Notes under the pieces: generated by a model
Told to the model about the DNA's origin: nothing
Database searches by the model: none
What the model saw: the letters and a program-made list of their open reading frames with translations, nothing else
Assembly (NCBI GenBank): GCA_030388725.1
Contig: CP128857.1
Location: forward strand, 434,001 to 498,000
Length of the DNA stretch: 64,000 nt
Reading direction: 5' to 3'
DNA from: Prodigiosinella aquatilis
GTDB lineage: Bacteria > Pseudomonadota > Gammaproteobacteria > Enterobacterales > Enterobacteriaceae
Position numbers and translations under genes: made by a program
Part shown: positions 44,315-53,220 of the stretch, in pieces
Numbering within the stretch: the first letter of the stretch is position 1
How the letters are laid out: the number at the start of each line of letters is the position of its first letter

Positions 44315-45727
44315 ATGTCATTGAGCCGGCGTCGATTTTTGCAGGCTTCAGGTATCGCATTTTGCGCTGGGACCGTGTCATTAGCGGCCAGAGCCAATAG
44401 TACACAAAACGCATTACCTATTCCGCCATTGATTGAATCCCGGCGAGGACAACCAGTATTTTTGACGCTGCAGCAGGCGCACTGGTCATTTAGCGGCGGC
44501 AGGAAAGCCTTGGTATGGGGAATCAATGGCAGATATCTGGGGCCAACAGTCCGGGTATTCAGTAATGACGATGTGAAGCTGATATACACTAACCATCTGC
44601 CAGAACCGGTAGCCATGACCGTCAGTGGTTTACAGGTACCCGGTTCACTGATGGGCGGAGCAGCGCGTATCATTCCGCCTGGTATGAATTGGTACCCGGT
44701 GATGCCCATTCGTCAGGCAGCGTCAAGCTGCTGGTATCACGCCGACACACCGAATCGGATGGCTCCGCATGTTTACAACGGTCTGGCGGGACTCTGGCTG
44801 GTGGAAGACCGCTACAGCAAGGCGTTGCCGATTCCCAATCATTACGGCCTGGATGATTTCCCGCTGATTATTCAGGATAAGCGGCTGGATAACTTTGGTG
44901 CGCCGATTTATGACTCACCCCGTCATGGCGGATTTCTCGGTGATATTTTGCTCGTCAATGGGGTTCAGAATCCGTTTATCGAGGTTTCCCGTGGTTGGGT
45001 GCGTTTGCGACTGCTGAATGCGTCGAATGCTCGTCGCTATGTGATGCGTATGAGCGATGGTCGTCCAATGCACCTTGTCGCTAATGATCAGGGGTTTTTA
45101 CCCATACCTGTCACGTTAAACCAGATCTCATTGGCTCCTGGCGAACGGCGGGAAATCCTGATTGATCTGTCTCAAGGTGAGGAAGTGACACTGATTACCG
45201 GAGAATCCGCCGGGATTATGGATCGCTTGCATGGATTGTTTGAACCATCCAATATTTTGATTTCCAATCAGATTTTAACATTGAAACCGACGGGGCTACT
45301 GTCGTTGGTGGCAGATAACCTGCCATTGCATCTGATAGCTGATAATTTGGTTGAAGGGAATATCAGTCGTACCCGTGAGTTCAGTTTAGGTGACACCCTA
45401 CCGGGCATCAATGGTGCCATGTGGGATATGACTCGTGTGGATGTTCAGACTCAAGTAGGGCTATGTGAACGCTGGCTGGTCCATGCCGACAAACCGCAGC
45501 CGTTTCATATTCAAGGTGTTATGTTTCAGGTCCGCAGTGTTAATGGCGGCAGAGTTCCGCCGGAAGACAATGGCTGGAAGGATACAGTGTGGGTGGATAC
45601 GGATGTCGAACTGCTGGTCTATTTCAACCAGGATTCATCAGCGCAATTCCCGTTTCTCTATTACAGCCAGATACTTGAAATGGCTGATCGTGGTTCCACC
45701 GGACAACTGGTGGTACGGGATAACTGA
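44315..45727 (+). CDS. ftsP: Cell division protein FtsP (SufI)
   Basis: Periplasmic multicopper-oxidase-like protein that stabilises the divisome under stress. The 470-residue protein begins with a Tat signal (SLSRRRFLQA, about residues 2-11; cleavage near ARA). Three cupredoxin domains follow. As in E. coli FtsP, the copper-binding histidine clusters of true multicopper oxidases are missing, so it is structural. Length equals E. coli (470). It ends with a strong terminator. Confidence 0.97.
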   Translation: MSLSRRRFLQASGIAFCAGTVSLAARANSTQNALPIPPLIESRRGQPVFLTLQQAHWSFSGGRKALVWGINGRYLGPTVRVFSNDDVKLIYTNHLPEPVAMTVSGLQVPGSLMGGAARIIPPGMNWYPVMPIRQAASSCWYHADTPNRMAPHVYNGLAGLWLVEDRYSKALPIPNHYGLDDFPLIIQDKRLDNFGAPIYDSPRHGGFLGDILLVNGVQNPFIEVSRGWVRLRLLNASNARRYVMRMSDGRPMHLVANDQGFLPIPVTLNQISLAPGERREILIDLSQGEEVTLITGESAGIMDRLHGLFEPSNILISNQILTLKPTGLLSLVADNLPLHLIADNLVEGNISRTREFSLGDTLPGINGAMWDMTRVDVQTQVGLCERWLVHADKPQPFHIQGVMFQVRSVNGGRVPPEDNGWKDTVWVDTDVELLVYFNQDSSAQFPFLYYSQILEMADRGSTGQLVVRDN

Positions 45728-45736
45728 CATACCCGG

Positions 45737-45768
45737 CCGGCCTCGTTTGGGAAATGAGGCCGGTTTTT
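45737..45768 (+). terminator. Rho-independent terminator of ftsP
   Basis: Stem CCGGCCTC / GAGGCCGG with an 11-nt loop and five T, 9 bp after the ftsP stop. Confidence 0.93.
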
Positions 45769-45889
45769 AAATCAACAGCCTAATCGCCAGGATTCCGGTC
45801 TGTTCGTGGATATGGTGGTTCTGGCTCCAACATGGTTTCCTCATCGTATCGTCATGAGCACCGGGGACATTAGGCTGAAGTTAACTGTC

Positions 45890-46813
45890 TTAATTACGGT
45901 CATCACCAGCGGTGGCGAGCAGGTGTGTCAGAAATCGTTGCAGCACGCCGGAAGGCGTTTCGCGTTTGCGCCAGAACACTCCGACGCTGCCTTTCTGCTC
46001 AATGCGTGGCAGAGGTAAAATCGCCAGTTGCCCTTGTGCCTCGTAACGTCGTGCCAGCCGCCAGGAGAGGATCGATACCATTTCACTGGCCTGTACCATG
46101 TTGAGGGTGACGCTCATGGATGAACACTCCAGGTAATCATCCGGCAACATGGCGCCATGCTCCACCAACGCATTGTCGATACTCACCCGGATAGGCGTAC
46201 CCGTCGGCCAGACAATCCATCGATAGTTAAGTAATTCGTGCCAACTGATGCTGCTTCGCTGCACCAACGGATGATTCCGCCCACTGACGAAGCAGATGGG
46301 TTCGGTATACAGCACCCGATAATTCAGCGGCAACTCCAGTGCCCGGCCGCCAACACGTCCCACTGCAACATCGATCTTGCCGGAAAGCAGACTTTGCAGC
46401 AGCGGTGTCATCACGTTCTCCACTACATGTAGCCGTAACGTCGGGTAGTCAGCCGTTAGTGGCAAAAGCGCCATGGCGACGCAATCTGTCGCCACTGGGG
46501 AGCAACCGACGATCAGGCTGCCCTGCGACCCCTGTTTAAACTGCTCAATATCGACACGAGAGCGTTCCAGATCATTGAGGATACGCCGCGCGTGTTCCAG
46601 CATCAGCCGCCCGCCTGAGGAGGGGCGCAGCCCTTTACTGTGGCGTTCGAACAATGTCAGGCCGATCTCCTCCTCTAATGCGCTGAGCCATTTTGATAAG
46701 GCCGGCTGAGTGATATTCATCATCGTGGCGACCTGCGAGAGGTTGCCTTGATCGCCGATGCACACCAGCAGCCGCAGATGGTGCACTTTCAACTTTTGGG
46801 TCCAGTCACTCAC
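45890..46813 (-). CDS. LysR-family regulator of the gentisate operon (GTG start)
   Basis: Protein of 307 residues with an N-terminal winged helix-turn-helix (about 10-68, LSQVATMMNITQPALSKWLSALEEEIG) and a ligand-binding domain. It is divergent from the gentisate transporter gene, matching the position of MhbR in the Klebsiella mhbRTDHIM cluster, so it probably controls that operon. The effector may be gentisate or a related aromatic acid. The start is GTG at 46813, with GGAGG eight bases upstream. That ribosome-binding site lies inside a perfect palindrome, suggesting autoregulation. Confidence 0.9.
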   Translation of the reverse strand: MSDWTQKLKVHHLRLLVCIGDQGNLSQVATMMNITQPALSKWLSALEEEIGLTLFERHSKGLRPSSGGRLMLEHARRILNDLERSRVDIEQFKQGSQGSLIVGCSPVATDCVAMALLPLTADYPTLRLHVVENVMTPLLQSLLSGKIDVAVGRVGGRALELPLNYRVLYTEPICFVSGRNHPLVQRSSISWHELLNYRWIVWPTGTPIRVSIDNALVEHGAMLPDDYLECSSMSVTLNMVQASEMVSILSWRLARRYEAQGQLAILPLPRIEQKGSVGVFWRKRETPSGVLQRFLTHLLATAGDDRN

Positions 46814-46817
46814 AGAT

Positions 46818-46833
46818 ATAACCTCCAGGTTAT
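46818..46833. promoter_or_regulatory. Palindrome over the LysR ribosome-binding site (putative operator)
   Basis: Perfect 16-bp dyad ATAACCT-CC-AGGTTAT, ending 4 bp before the GTG start of the LysR gene and containing its GGAGG Shine-Dalgarno sequence on the minus strand. A LysR-type T-N11-A motif fits within it. It lies in the 144-bp divergent region with the transporter gene. Confidence 0.65.
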
Positions 46834-46957
46834 AGGTCGGGCTGAAATACCATTATCTTTTCACATCACCACGCAGCATACTATTCACAATTTCGCAACA
46901 TAACTCACAAAAACAACAATAAACACATCCTCAACCCTACAATCGCGAGGCTAAAAG

Positions 46958-48331
46958 ATGAATAAACCGCGTAGCATGACAATTCAGGAAGTCATTGATG
47001 CGGCACCTGTGTCCGCCTTTCAGTGGCGGGTACTGGTCTGTTGCTTTCTGGTTGTCACTCTGGACGGATTCGACACCGCAGCCATCGGTTTTATCGCACC
47101 AGCCATTCGGCAGGAATGGCAGCTTGATGCGGCGCGCCTGGCGCCACTCTTCGGTGCAGGGCTATTCGGCCTGATGTTGGGCGCACTACTGTTCGGGCCA
47201 TTGGCGGACCGCTTTGGCCGCAAGAACGTCATGTGGCTGAGTGTGGCGTTTTTTGGCCTGATGGGTGTGCTTTCCGCCTTTGCGCCAGACATGACCACAC
47301 TAACGTTGCTGCGCTTTCTCACCGGGCTTGGACTGGGGGGCGCCATGCCCAACGCCATTACGTTGACCTCGGAATTTGTGCCTGCCCGCCGTCGTGCCGG
47401 GTTGGTTACGCTCATGTTCTGCGGTTTTACGCTTGGTTCGGCACTCGGCGGCGTGGTTAGCGCCCAGTGGATCCCGGTGCTTGGCTGGCAGGGTATTTTG
47501 ATTCTCGGCGGCGCCTTACCGCTGGCGCTGAGCCTGGTGTTGCTGTGGCTCCTTCCGGAGTCGCCGCGTTATCGCGTGTTACGCGGCAAACAGCCGGAGA
47601 AAGTGGCTGAGGTGCTACATAACATCACGGGAAAAGACTACCACGACGTGACATTTCGGCTGGACGAAAACAAGGCCGTAACACACAGCGGAAAAAACGC
47701 CGTCACCGCGCTGTTCGCGCTGGGCATTCTCCCAGTCACGCTCTTGCTGTGGTGTGTGTTTTTTATGAGCATGCTGATCATTTACTCCCTGTCGAGCTGG
47801 CTACCGACCATGCTGAATAGCGGCGGTATTGATCTCCAGCATGCAGCCTGGGTGACCACTGCATTTCAGATTGGCGGCACCGCAGGCGCTTTGTTGATCG
47901 GCCAGCTAATGGATCGCTTCAATCCTTACTGGACACTGGCGATCAGTTACGCCCTGGGAGCGGGATTCATTGTCCTGATCAGCACCAGTGAAGGATCGCT
48001 GTGGGCAATGTCTCTGGCGGTACTGGGCACCGGTATCGGCATCAGTGGATCGCAGGTTGGGCTGAACGCGTTATCCGCGTCGCTGTACCCCACTCACTGC
48101 CGCGCTACTGGTGTGAGTTGGTCGAACGCTATGGGACGTTGTGGTGCCATCATTGGATCGCTCAGCGGTGGAATGTTGCTGGCCTGGCAGATTTCTTTCC
48201 ACGTGATGCTCTTGGTGATGGCCCTACCAGCCCTAACGGCCGCTATCGCCCTGATCATGTTGTGGATGTACGGACGACGCACAGCGTTCGCTGTTAACAC
48301 CGCGCAAGTCTCCGCGCTCAGTAAATCATAA
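46958..48331 (+). CDS. MFS aromatic acid:H+ symporter (gentisate/hydroxybenzoate type)
   Basis: Twelve-segment major facilitator of 457 residues in the aromatic acid:H+ symporter (AAHS) family, related to PcaK, GenK and MhbT. Family marks are VTLDGFDTAAIGF in the first segment (about 34-46) and the loop motif GPLADRFGRK (about 85-94). It probably imports gentisate or 3-hydroxybenzoate. It is the first gene of the operon, 10 bp before the dioxygenase, and divergent from the LysR regulator. Confidence 0.92.
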   Translation: MNKPRSMTIQEVIDAAPVSAFQWRVLVCCFLVVTLDGFDTAAIGFIAPAIRQEWQLDAARLAPLFGAGLFGLMLGALLFGPLADRFGRKNVMWLSVAFFGLMGVLSAFAPDMTTLTLLRFLTGLGLGGAMPNAITLTSEFVPARRRAGLVTLMFCGFTLGSALGGVVSAQWIPVLGWQGILILGGALPLALSLVLLWLLPESPRYRVLRGKQPEKVAEVLHNITGKDYHDVTFRLDENKAVTHSGKNAVTALFALGILPVTLLLWCVFFMSMLIIYSLSSWLPTMLNSGGIDLQHAAWVTTAFQIGGTAGALLIGQLMDRFNPYWTLAISYALGAGFIVLISTSEGSLWAMSLAVLGTGIGISGSQVGLNALSASLYPTHCRATGVSWSNAMGRCGAIIGSLSGGMLLAWQISFHVMLLVMALPALTAAIALIMLWMYGRRTAFAVNTAQVSALSKS

Positions 48332-48341
48332 GGAGTCTGAC

Positions 48342-49379
48342 ATGTACGAAATTAATACTACAGCCACTGATCGTCGGGAACATTTTTATCAGGGAATCTC
48401 CGGGCTGAACCTGTCACCGCTCTGGGAATCGCTGCATCGACTGGTACCGCAAACGCCACATACATCCTCGGTGCCTGCTTTGTGGAACTATCAGCAGGTA
48501 CGTCCTTTCCTGATGAAAAGCGGCGAGCTCATTGGCGCGAAAGAAGCGGTTCGCCGAGTGCTGGTTCTGGAAAACCCGGCGCTGCGAGGCAAGTCATCGA
48601 TCACCTCATCCTTGTACGCCGGGTTGCAGTTGATTATGCCGGGCGAAGTCGCGCCGAGTCACCGCCATACCCAGTCTGCACTGCGTTTTATCGTGGAAGG
48701 CCAAGGGGCTTTTACCGCCGTGGACGGTGAGCGCACCATGATGCATCCAGGTGATTTTATCCTGACCCCGCAGTGGTGTTGGCACGACCATGGTAATCCC
48801 GGCAACGAACCGGTGGTGTGGCTCGATGGTCTCGATTTGCCGCTGGTCAATTTCCTGGGTTGCGGTTTCGCCGAAAATTATCCAGAAGACCAGCAGCCGG
48901 TAATCCGCCCGATGGGGGACTACCTACCGCGCTATGCCGCCAACATGTTGCCGGTACGCTATCAGTCAGGAAATTCATCACCCATTTTCAACTATCGCTA
49001 TGACCGCAGCCGCGATGTGCTGGAGCAACTCAGCCGCAATGGAGACCCGGACGAATGCGAAGGTTTTAAGCTACGTTATATCAACCCCGCCAACGGCGGC
49101 CATCCGATGCCGACTATGGCGACCTTTATGCAACTGTTGCCGCACGGGCTGACGACACAGCCTATCCGCGCCACCGATAGCACCATTTATCACGTGGTGG
49201 AGGGGGAAGGCCGGGTCACCATCGGCCAGGAGCAATTCATTTTCGCGCCGAAAGATATCTTCGTGGTGCCTTCCTGGATACCCCTCAGTATTGAAAGTCT
49301 GGCGGATACCGTGCTGTTCAGTTTTTCCGATCGCCCGGTACAGGAAGCCCTGGGGCTATTTCGTGAAAAACGTGGCTGA
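48342..49379 (+). CDS. gtdA: Gentisate 1,2-dioxygenase
   Basis: Bicupin Fe(II) enzyme of 345 residues that opens gentisate (2,5-dihydroxybenzoate) to maleylpyruvate. The N-terminal cupin carries the iron ligands His107, His109 and His148 (SHRHTQSALRF and WHDHGN), equivalent to His104, His106 and His145 of the E. coli O157 enzyme. The second cupin (about 250-335) is degenerate. A good AAGGAG site precedes the ATG. Gene order transporter-dioxygenase-hydrolase-isomerase matches the Klebsiella mhb operon. Confidence 0.95.
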   Translation: MYEINTTATDRREHFYQGISGLNLSPLWESLHRLVPQTPHTSSVPALWNYQQVRPFLMKSGELIGAKEAVRRVLVLENPALRGKSSITSSLYAGLQLIMPGEVAPSHRHTQSALRFIVEGQGAFTAVDGERTMMHPGDFILTPQWCWHDHGNPGNEPVVWLDGLDLPLVNFLGCGFAENYPEDQQPVIRPMGDYLPRYAANMLPVRYQSGNSSPIFNYRYDRSRDVLEQLSRNGDPDECEGFKLRYINPANGGHPMPTMATFMQLLPHGLTTQPIRATDSTIYHVVEGEGRVTIGQEQFIFAPKDIFVVPSWIPLSIESLADTVLFSFSDRPVQEALGLFREKRG

Positions 49380-49434
49380 TGCGCTATTTACGTGCATTTA
49401 TTTGAATAATTGATATTTTTTTAAGGAGTTCGTT

Positions 49435-50136
49435 ATGAGTCAGTATGTTTTTCCGCCTGCTCCACAGGTTGCTATCCCCGTTGTCGGCAGCAATACCCTG
49501 TTTCCAGTGCACAGGGTCTACTGCGTCGGGCGTAACTACGCCGCACATGCCCGGGAGATGGGGTTCGATCCTGATCGTGAACCGCCATTCTTTTTCTGCA
49601 AACCGTCCGATGCGGTCGTCCCGGTCTTGGAGGGCGAAACGCTGATGCTGGATTACCCGGCGCAGACCGACAATTACCACTACGAAATCGAGCTGGTGGT
49701 AGCCATTGGTAAAGGTGGAAAAGACATCCCGATAACAGAAGCGCTGAGCCATGTTTACGGCTACGCCACTGGGCTGGACATGACCCGTCGCGATCGTCAG
49801 ATGGATATGCGCAAGATGGGCCGCCCTTGGGAAATTGGCAAAGCATTTGACCGTTCCGCTCCCATCGGGCCGGTGCATCCGGTGGCGGGTTGCCCAAACA
49901 TCGAGCAGGCGGCGATCTGGTTGCAAGTCAATGGCGAAGATCGGCAACGCAGCGGTGTGAACTTCCTGATCTGGTCGGTAGCGGAAACCATCAGCTATCT
50001 GTCTGCTTTTTTTGAACTGCAACCAGGTGACTTGATTTACACCGGCACGCCGGAAGGTGTAGGGCCGGTGGTCAAAGGCGACACAATCACTTGTGGCGTT
50101 GAAGGGTTGACCGAACTGACTGTGGCTATTCGCTAA
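49435..50136 (+). CDS. Fumarylacetoacetate hydrolase-family protein (fumarylpyruvate hydrolase)
   Basis: FAH-fold metal hydrolase of 233 residues. Conserved features are VYCVGRNYAAHAREMG (about 24-39), the metal-site acidic residues in YHYEIELVVAIG (about 80-91) and the C-terminal GDLIYTGTPEGVGPV (about 198-212). In this operon the likely reaction is hydrolysis of fumarylpyruvate to fumarate and pyruvate, the last step of gentisate breakdown. It lies 55 bp after the dioxygenase with an AAGGAG site, and 22 bp before the isomerase. Confidence 0.93.
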   Translation: MSQYVFPPAPQVAIPVVGSNTLFPVHRVYCVGRNYAAHAREMGFDPDREPPFFFCKPSDAVVPVLEGETLMLDYPAQTDNYHYEIELVVAIGKGGKDIPITEALSHVYGYATGLDMTRRDRQMDMRKMGRPWEIGKAFDRSAPIGPVHPVAGCPNIEQAAIWLQVNGEDRQRSGVNFLIWSVAETISYLSAFFELQPGDLIYTGTPEGVGPVVKGDTITCGVEGLTELTVAIR

Positions 50137-50158
50137 AGGCACATAAAAGGATGAAATC

Positions 50159-50803
50159 ATGAAGTTATTCACCTTTTTCAACAGCTCGGCATCTTACCGC
50201 GTCCGCATTGCGCTGGCGTTAAAAGGCATTCGCTACGATGCTGTGGGTGTTAACATCCGTAATGGCGAACAGTATCATGATGATTATCTGGCGCTAAATC
50301 CAATGGGCGTTGTGCCAGTCTTGATTACCGATAGCGGGCAGCAGATAGGCCAGTCACTGGCTATCATTGACTACCTCGATCGCCGTTATCCGGAGCCGCG
50401 TTTGATACCGGATGATGAACAGCAACGGGCGCAGGTGTTGGAGATTGCCTTCGCCATTGCTTGCGATATCCATCCGGTCAACAACATGCGCATCCTGCAC
50501 TACCTGGGCGACGAGCTGGATGTGTCTGAAACGGAGAAAAAACGTTGGTATGCCCACTGGGTCAAACAAGGGCTCGGAGCGGTGGAACGCTTACTGGAGC
50601 GGGGAGATGCTGGCGACTACTGCGTTGGTGGGCGCGTTACACTGGCTGACTGTTGCCTGATTCCACAGTGGGCCAATGCCAAACGCATGGGATGCGACCT
50701 GTCTGCTTATTCGTACTGCCAGCGGATTTATCAGCACTGCACCGTGCTACCGGCGTTTATTGCCGCTGTACCCGAGAGGCAGGCTGACGTCATCCCTGCA
50801 TAA
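50159..50803 (+). CDS. maiA: Maleylpyruvate/maleylacetoacetate isomerase (zeta-class GST)
   Basis: Zeta-class glutathione transferase of 214 residues. The SSASYRVRIALALKG motif (about 9-23) holds the active-site Ser-Ser and is diagnostic of the class. A thioredoxin-like half (1-80) and a helical half (90-210) are present. In this operon it should convert maleylpyruvate to fumarylpyruvate with glutathione as cofactor, joining the dioxygenase and hydrolase steps. It is the last gene; the expected hydroxylase (MhbM in Klebsiella) does not follow. Confidence 0.94.
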   Translation: MKLFTFFNSSASYRVRIALALKGIRYDAVGVNIRNGEQYHDDYLALNPMGVVPVLITDSGQQIGQSLAIIDYLDRRYPEPRLIPDDEQQRAQVLEIAFAIACDIHPVNNMRILHYLGDELDVSETEKKRWYAHWVKQGLGAVERLLERGDAGDYCVGGRVTLADCCLIPQWANAKRMGCDLSAYSYCQRIYQHCTVLPAFIAAVPERQADVIPA

Positions 50804-50809
50804 GTGGGG

Positions 50810-50843
50810 GATGACTCTCCTCGTTTTCGCGGGGAGAGTCATC
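50810..50843. terminator. Stem-loop between maiA and yegV (convergent)
   Basis: 11-bp stem GATGACTCTCC / GGAGAGTCATC with a 12-nt loop, in the 51-bp gap of two convergent operons. No T-tract is seen, so efficiency is uncertain. Confidence 0.6.
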
Positions 50844-50854
50844 GCGATCCGTTG

Positions 50855-51802
50855 TTATCTGCCAGGGTTAGTGTGAACGTCAGGGAAACGCTGCTGTAAT
50901 TCTTTCCAATCTGGCGCTCCTGCGGCCCCCTGGCTGGCAACCACACAGGCCGCGACACGATTTGCCAAATCAACCGCATCATGTAATGACCAGTCGGCTG
51001 CCAGGCCAGCGAGCAAGCCACCACAGTGGGCATCGCCTGCACCAATGGTATCGACTACATCAACTTTATAGGCTGGCACTTCCTGCGCGGCAGCGTCGGG
51101 AGGACAAATCCAGGCTCCGGCCTTATCCAACCGGCAAATCAGCCATAGTCCGTTTTGTTTCGCATAATGGGATGCCTGTGCGACAGTATCACCCCCGCCA
51201 CACAGGTAGCGAGTTTCATCCCGGTTTAACGTCAACATCGTATTTGTGCCGGGTAATGCCTGAAAGAATGTGGCCGGAATATCCGCAATCCGTGGGCCAG
51301 GATCGAGCAGTTTGCGTTGCGGTTGGTTCAACAGCCATTCACGCAGGGCAGCACCAGTTTCTCCGGCAAGTTCATAGCCGCTGGCATAGATCAGCGCATT
51401 TTCTGGCGGTGAGAGCCGTTGCAATAATTCTGGTGTCCAGATGGACTCGCAACCGGTAATGGACACAAACGTGCGGTCATTACCATCCCGCTCCGCCAGT
51501 GCCAGGCACCAGCCGTTGTCTCTTTCCTGATTGCGTAATAAAACGGGAAGGCCGAGTTTAGTCATGGCCTGCTCGACCATCTGTCCCCAGTGGCCGTTGC
51601 CGACAGGCATACCGTTAATCACGGGAACCTGTAACTGACAGAGAGCTCTGGCAACGTTAAACGCACAGCCACCGACTTGTCGTCCACCATCTTCGGCTTC
51701 AATATCCTCGCCACTGAACGGCAGACGTTCCACCGATAACACCATGTCGCATACGGCACCACCGATAGCCACCACGGGCACTTTGGCATGAAAAATACTC
51801 AT
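50855..51802 (-). CDS. yegV: PfkB-family sugar/nucleoside kinase YegV
   Basis: Ribokinase-fold kinase of 315 residues, similar over its length to E. coli YegV (321). The N-terminal GGCAFNVA (about 43-50) and the C-terminal anion-hole motif DTIGAGDAHCGG (about 255-266, Asp as catalytic base) are the PfkB signatures. The substrate is unproven; the context of an ADP-ribosylglycohydrolase and a nucleobase/nucleoside-type permease suggests a ribose or nucleoside product. The start overlaps the stop of the NCS1 gene by four bases. Confidence 0.9.
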   Translation of the reverse strand: MSIFHAKVPVVAIGGAVCDMVLSVERLPFSGEDIEAEDGGRQVGGCAFNVARALCQLQVPVINGMPVGNGHWGQMVEQAMTKLGLPVLLRNQERDNGWCLALAERDGNDRTFVSITGCESIWTPELLQRLSPPENALIYASGYELAGETGAALREWLLNQPQRKLLDPGPRIADIPATFFQALPGTNTMLTLNRDETRYLCGGGDTVAQASHYAKQNGLWLICRLDKAGAWICPPDAAAQEVPAYKVDVVDTIGAGDAHCGGLLAGLAADWSLHDAVDLANRVAACVVASQGAAGAPDWKELQQRFPDVHTNPGR

Positions 51803-53220
51803 AGCTGTTTTTCCTGTGGCTTAATCATCAGAAATAACGCGTAAGTCACCAGGCTGATACCAAAAGAGATAAAAATGCCGAGACTGGAGCTGGCAAAAAT
51901 GCCTTTTGCCAGTGGGCCATCAATGAATCCGGTTTTGGTGACCATTAATCCGCTCAGGGCGCCTAACGCCCAGCAGAACAGCGGTACCCAGCGGACGCCC
52001 TGATTTTTACCGTCCAAACCGAACAGTGCCGCAGTGTTATAGCCGTGGTGCTGACGCAACCAGAGGTAATCCAGAATGAACATCGCCGCCCAGGCTGCCA
52101 GAAAGACGCCGCAAAAAATCAGAAACGAGATGAATGGTGTCAGAAAGTCGCCGGAAACAAACAGGACGTAAATAGACACACCCAACATCAGGATGGCGTC
52201 TATTGCTACGGCGATGGACTGAGGTACTTTGATACCAATCGTCAGCAGGTTGAGACTGGCGGAGTAAAGGCTCAGTACCGCAATGGTCACAATCCCGGCT
52301 GTGGCAGCCAGCAGATAGGGAACGGACATCCAGGGTGGCAGCACGGTACCAATCAACGCGATGGGATTCGCAGAACTGGCCAGATCCGGCAACTGTGAGG
52401 ACAACAGGATACCGGCCAGCATCAGAACTACCAGTGGCAGACAGGCCCCACCTACCACGGCATAAAAGAGGTGATTGCGTGAGGTAGTGGGACTTTGATA
52501 GCGGCTGTAGTCGGCACCAGCGATGGTCCAACCTATACCTGTGCCAGCGGCAATCACCGAAACTGCTGGTAAAAAACCGGTCAGCCAATTGCCGGAAGGC
52601 ATACTCAACACCTGAGCCCAGGGGGTATCGAATAAAATATAAACCGCCACAATCAAGGTCATGGTGCCAAAGATCTTGCTGAACCAGCTTTGCATCATGA
52701 ACAGCGTATTCTGGCCTAGCAGGCTGACGATAATCGTCAGACCGGCAAACAGCAGCAGGCATACGGCAGTCAGCGTCGTACTGGCGCTAAATCCTAACGC
52801 TTCAAAGAGTGCCGCCAGTGTCATGGTACCGGTAATGACATTCACCGCTTCCCAACCGATAAGGTTAAACCAGCTAAAGGCGGTGGGAGCGATGTTGCCT
52901 TGCAGACCAAAAATGGTTCGTGAGAGCGTCAGGGTAGAAGTACGACCGGTTTGGCCGGCAAAAGAGGTGTAACCCACCAGGGAAAAACTGGCAACGCCGA
53001 CCACTGCCGCCAGTACTGATTGAATAAAGGACAAGCCAAACGAGACGATAATAGCACCATAAACAATACCGAGGATGCCGATGTTAGCCGCGCACCAGAT
53101 CCAGAAAAGTTGCATTGGGTTGCCGGTGCGTTCTGCTTCCGGCACCAGGTCAATACCGGTATTTTCTACTTTCCATGTTTTGTTTTGCTGGTATGTATCT
53201 TGTTGCTGGATTTCACCCAT
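51799..53220 (-). CDS. NCS1-family cytosine/purine/nucleoside permease
   Basis: Membrane transporter of 473 residues with about 12 hydrophobic segments, in the nucleobase:cation symporter-1 family (CodB/PucI relatives). The family start VENTGIDLVPEAERTGNP is followed by QLFWIWCAANIG, and GWTIAGADYSRY (about 235-246) is a typical NCS1 motif. It occupies the place of the MFS transporter YegT in the E. coli yegTUVW cluster. The ATG at 53220 has an AAGGAG site; the first 55 bases overlap yegU. Confidence 0.92.
   Translation of the reverse strand: MGEIQQQDTYQQNKTWKVENTGIDLVPEAERTGNPMQLFWIWCAANIGILGIVYGAIIVSFGLSFIQSVLAAVVGVASFSLVGYTSFAGQTGRTSTLTLSRTIFGLQGNIAPTAFSWFNLIGWEAVNVITGTMTLAALFEALGFSASTTLTAVCLLLFAGLTIIVSLLGQNTLFMMQSWFSKIFGTMTLIVAVYILFDTPWAQVLSMPSGNWLTGFLPAVSVIAAGTGIGWTIAGADYSRYQSPTTSRNHLFYAVVGGACLPLVVLMLAGILLSSQLPDLASSANPIALIGTVLPPWMSVPYLLAATAGIVTIAVLSLYSASLNLLTIGIKVPQSIAVAIDAILMLGVSIYVLFVSGDFLTPFISFLIFCGVFLAAWAAMFILDYLWLRQHHGYNTAALFGLDGKNQGVRWVPLFCWALGALSGLMVTKTGFIDGPLAKGIFASSSLGIFISFGISLVTYALFLMIKPQEKQL

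Noticed and set aside
49384..50181. 265-residue open frame on the minus strand opposite the FAH hydrolase
   Set aside because: It mirrors the codon pattern of the plus-strand hydrolase, has no family resemblance, and the plus-strand gene has a ribosome-binding site and operon context.
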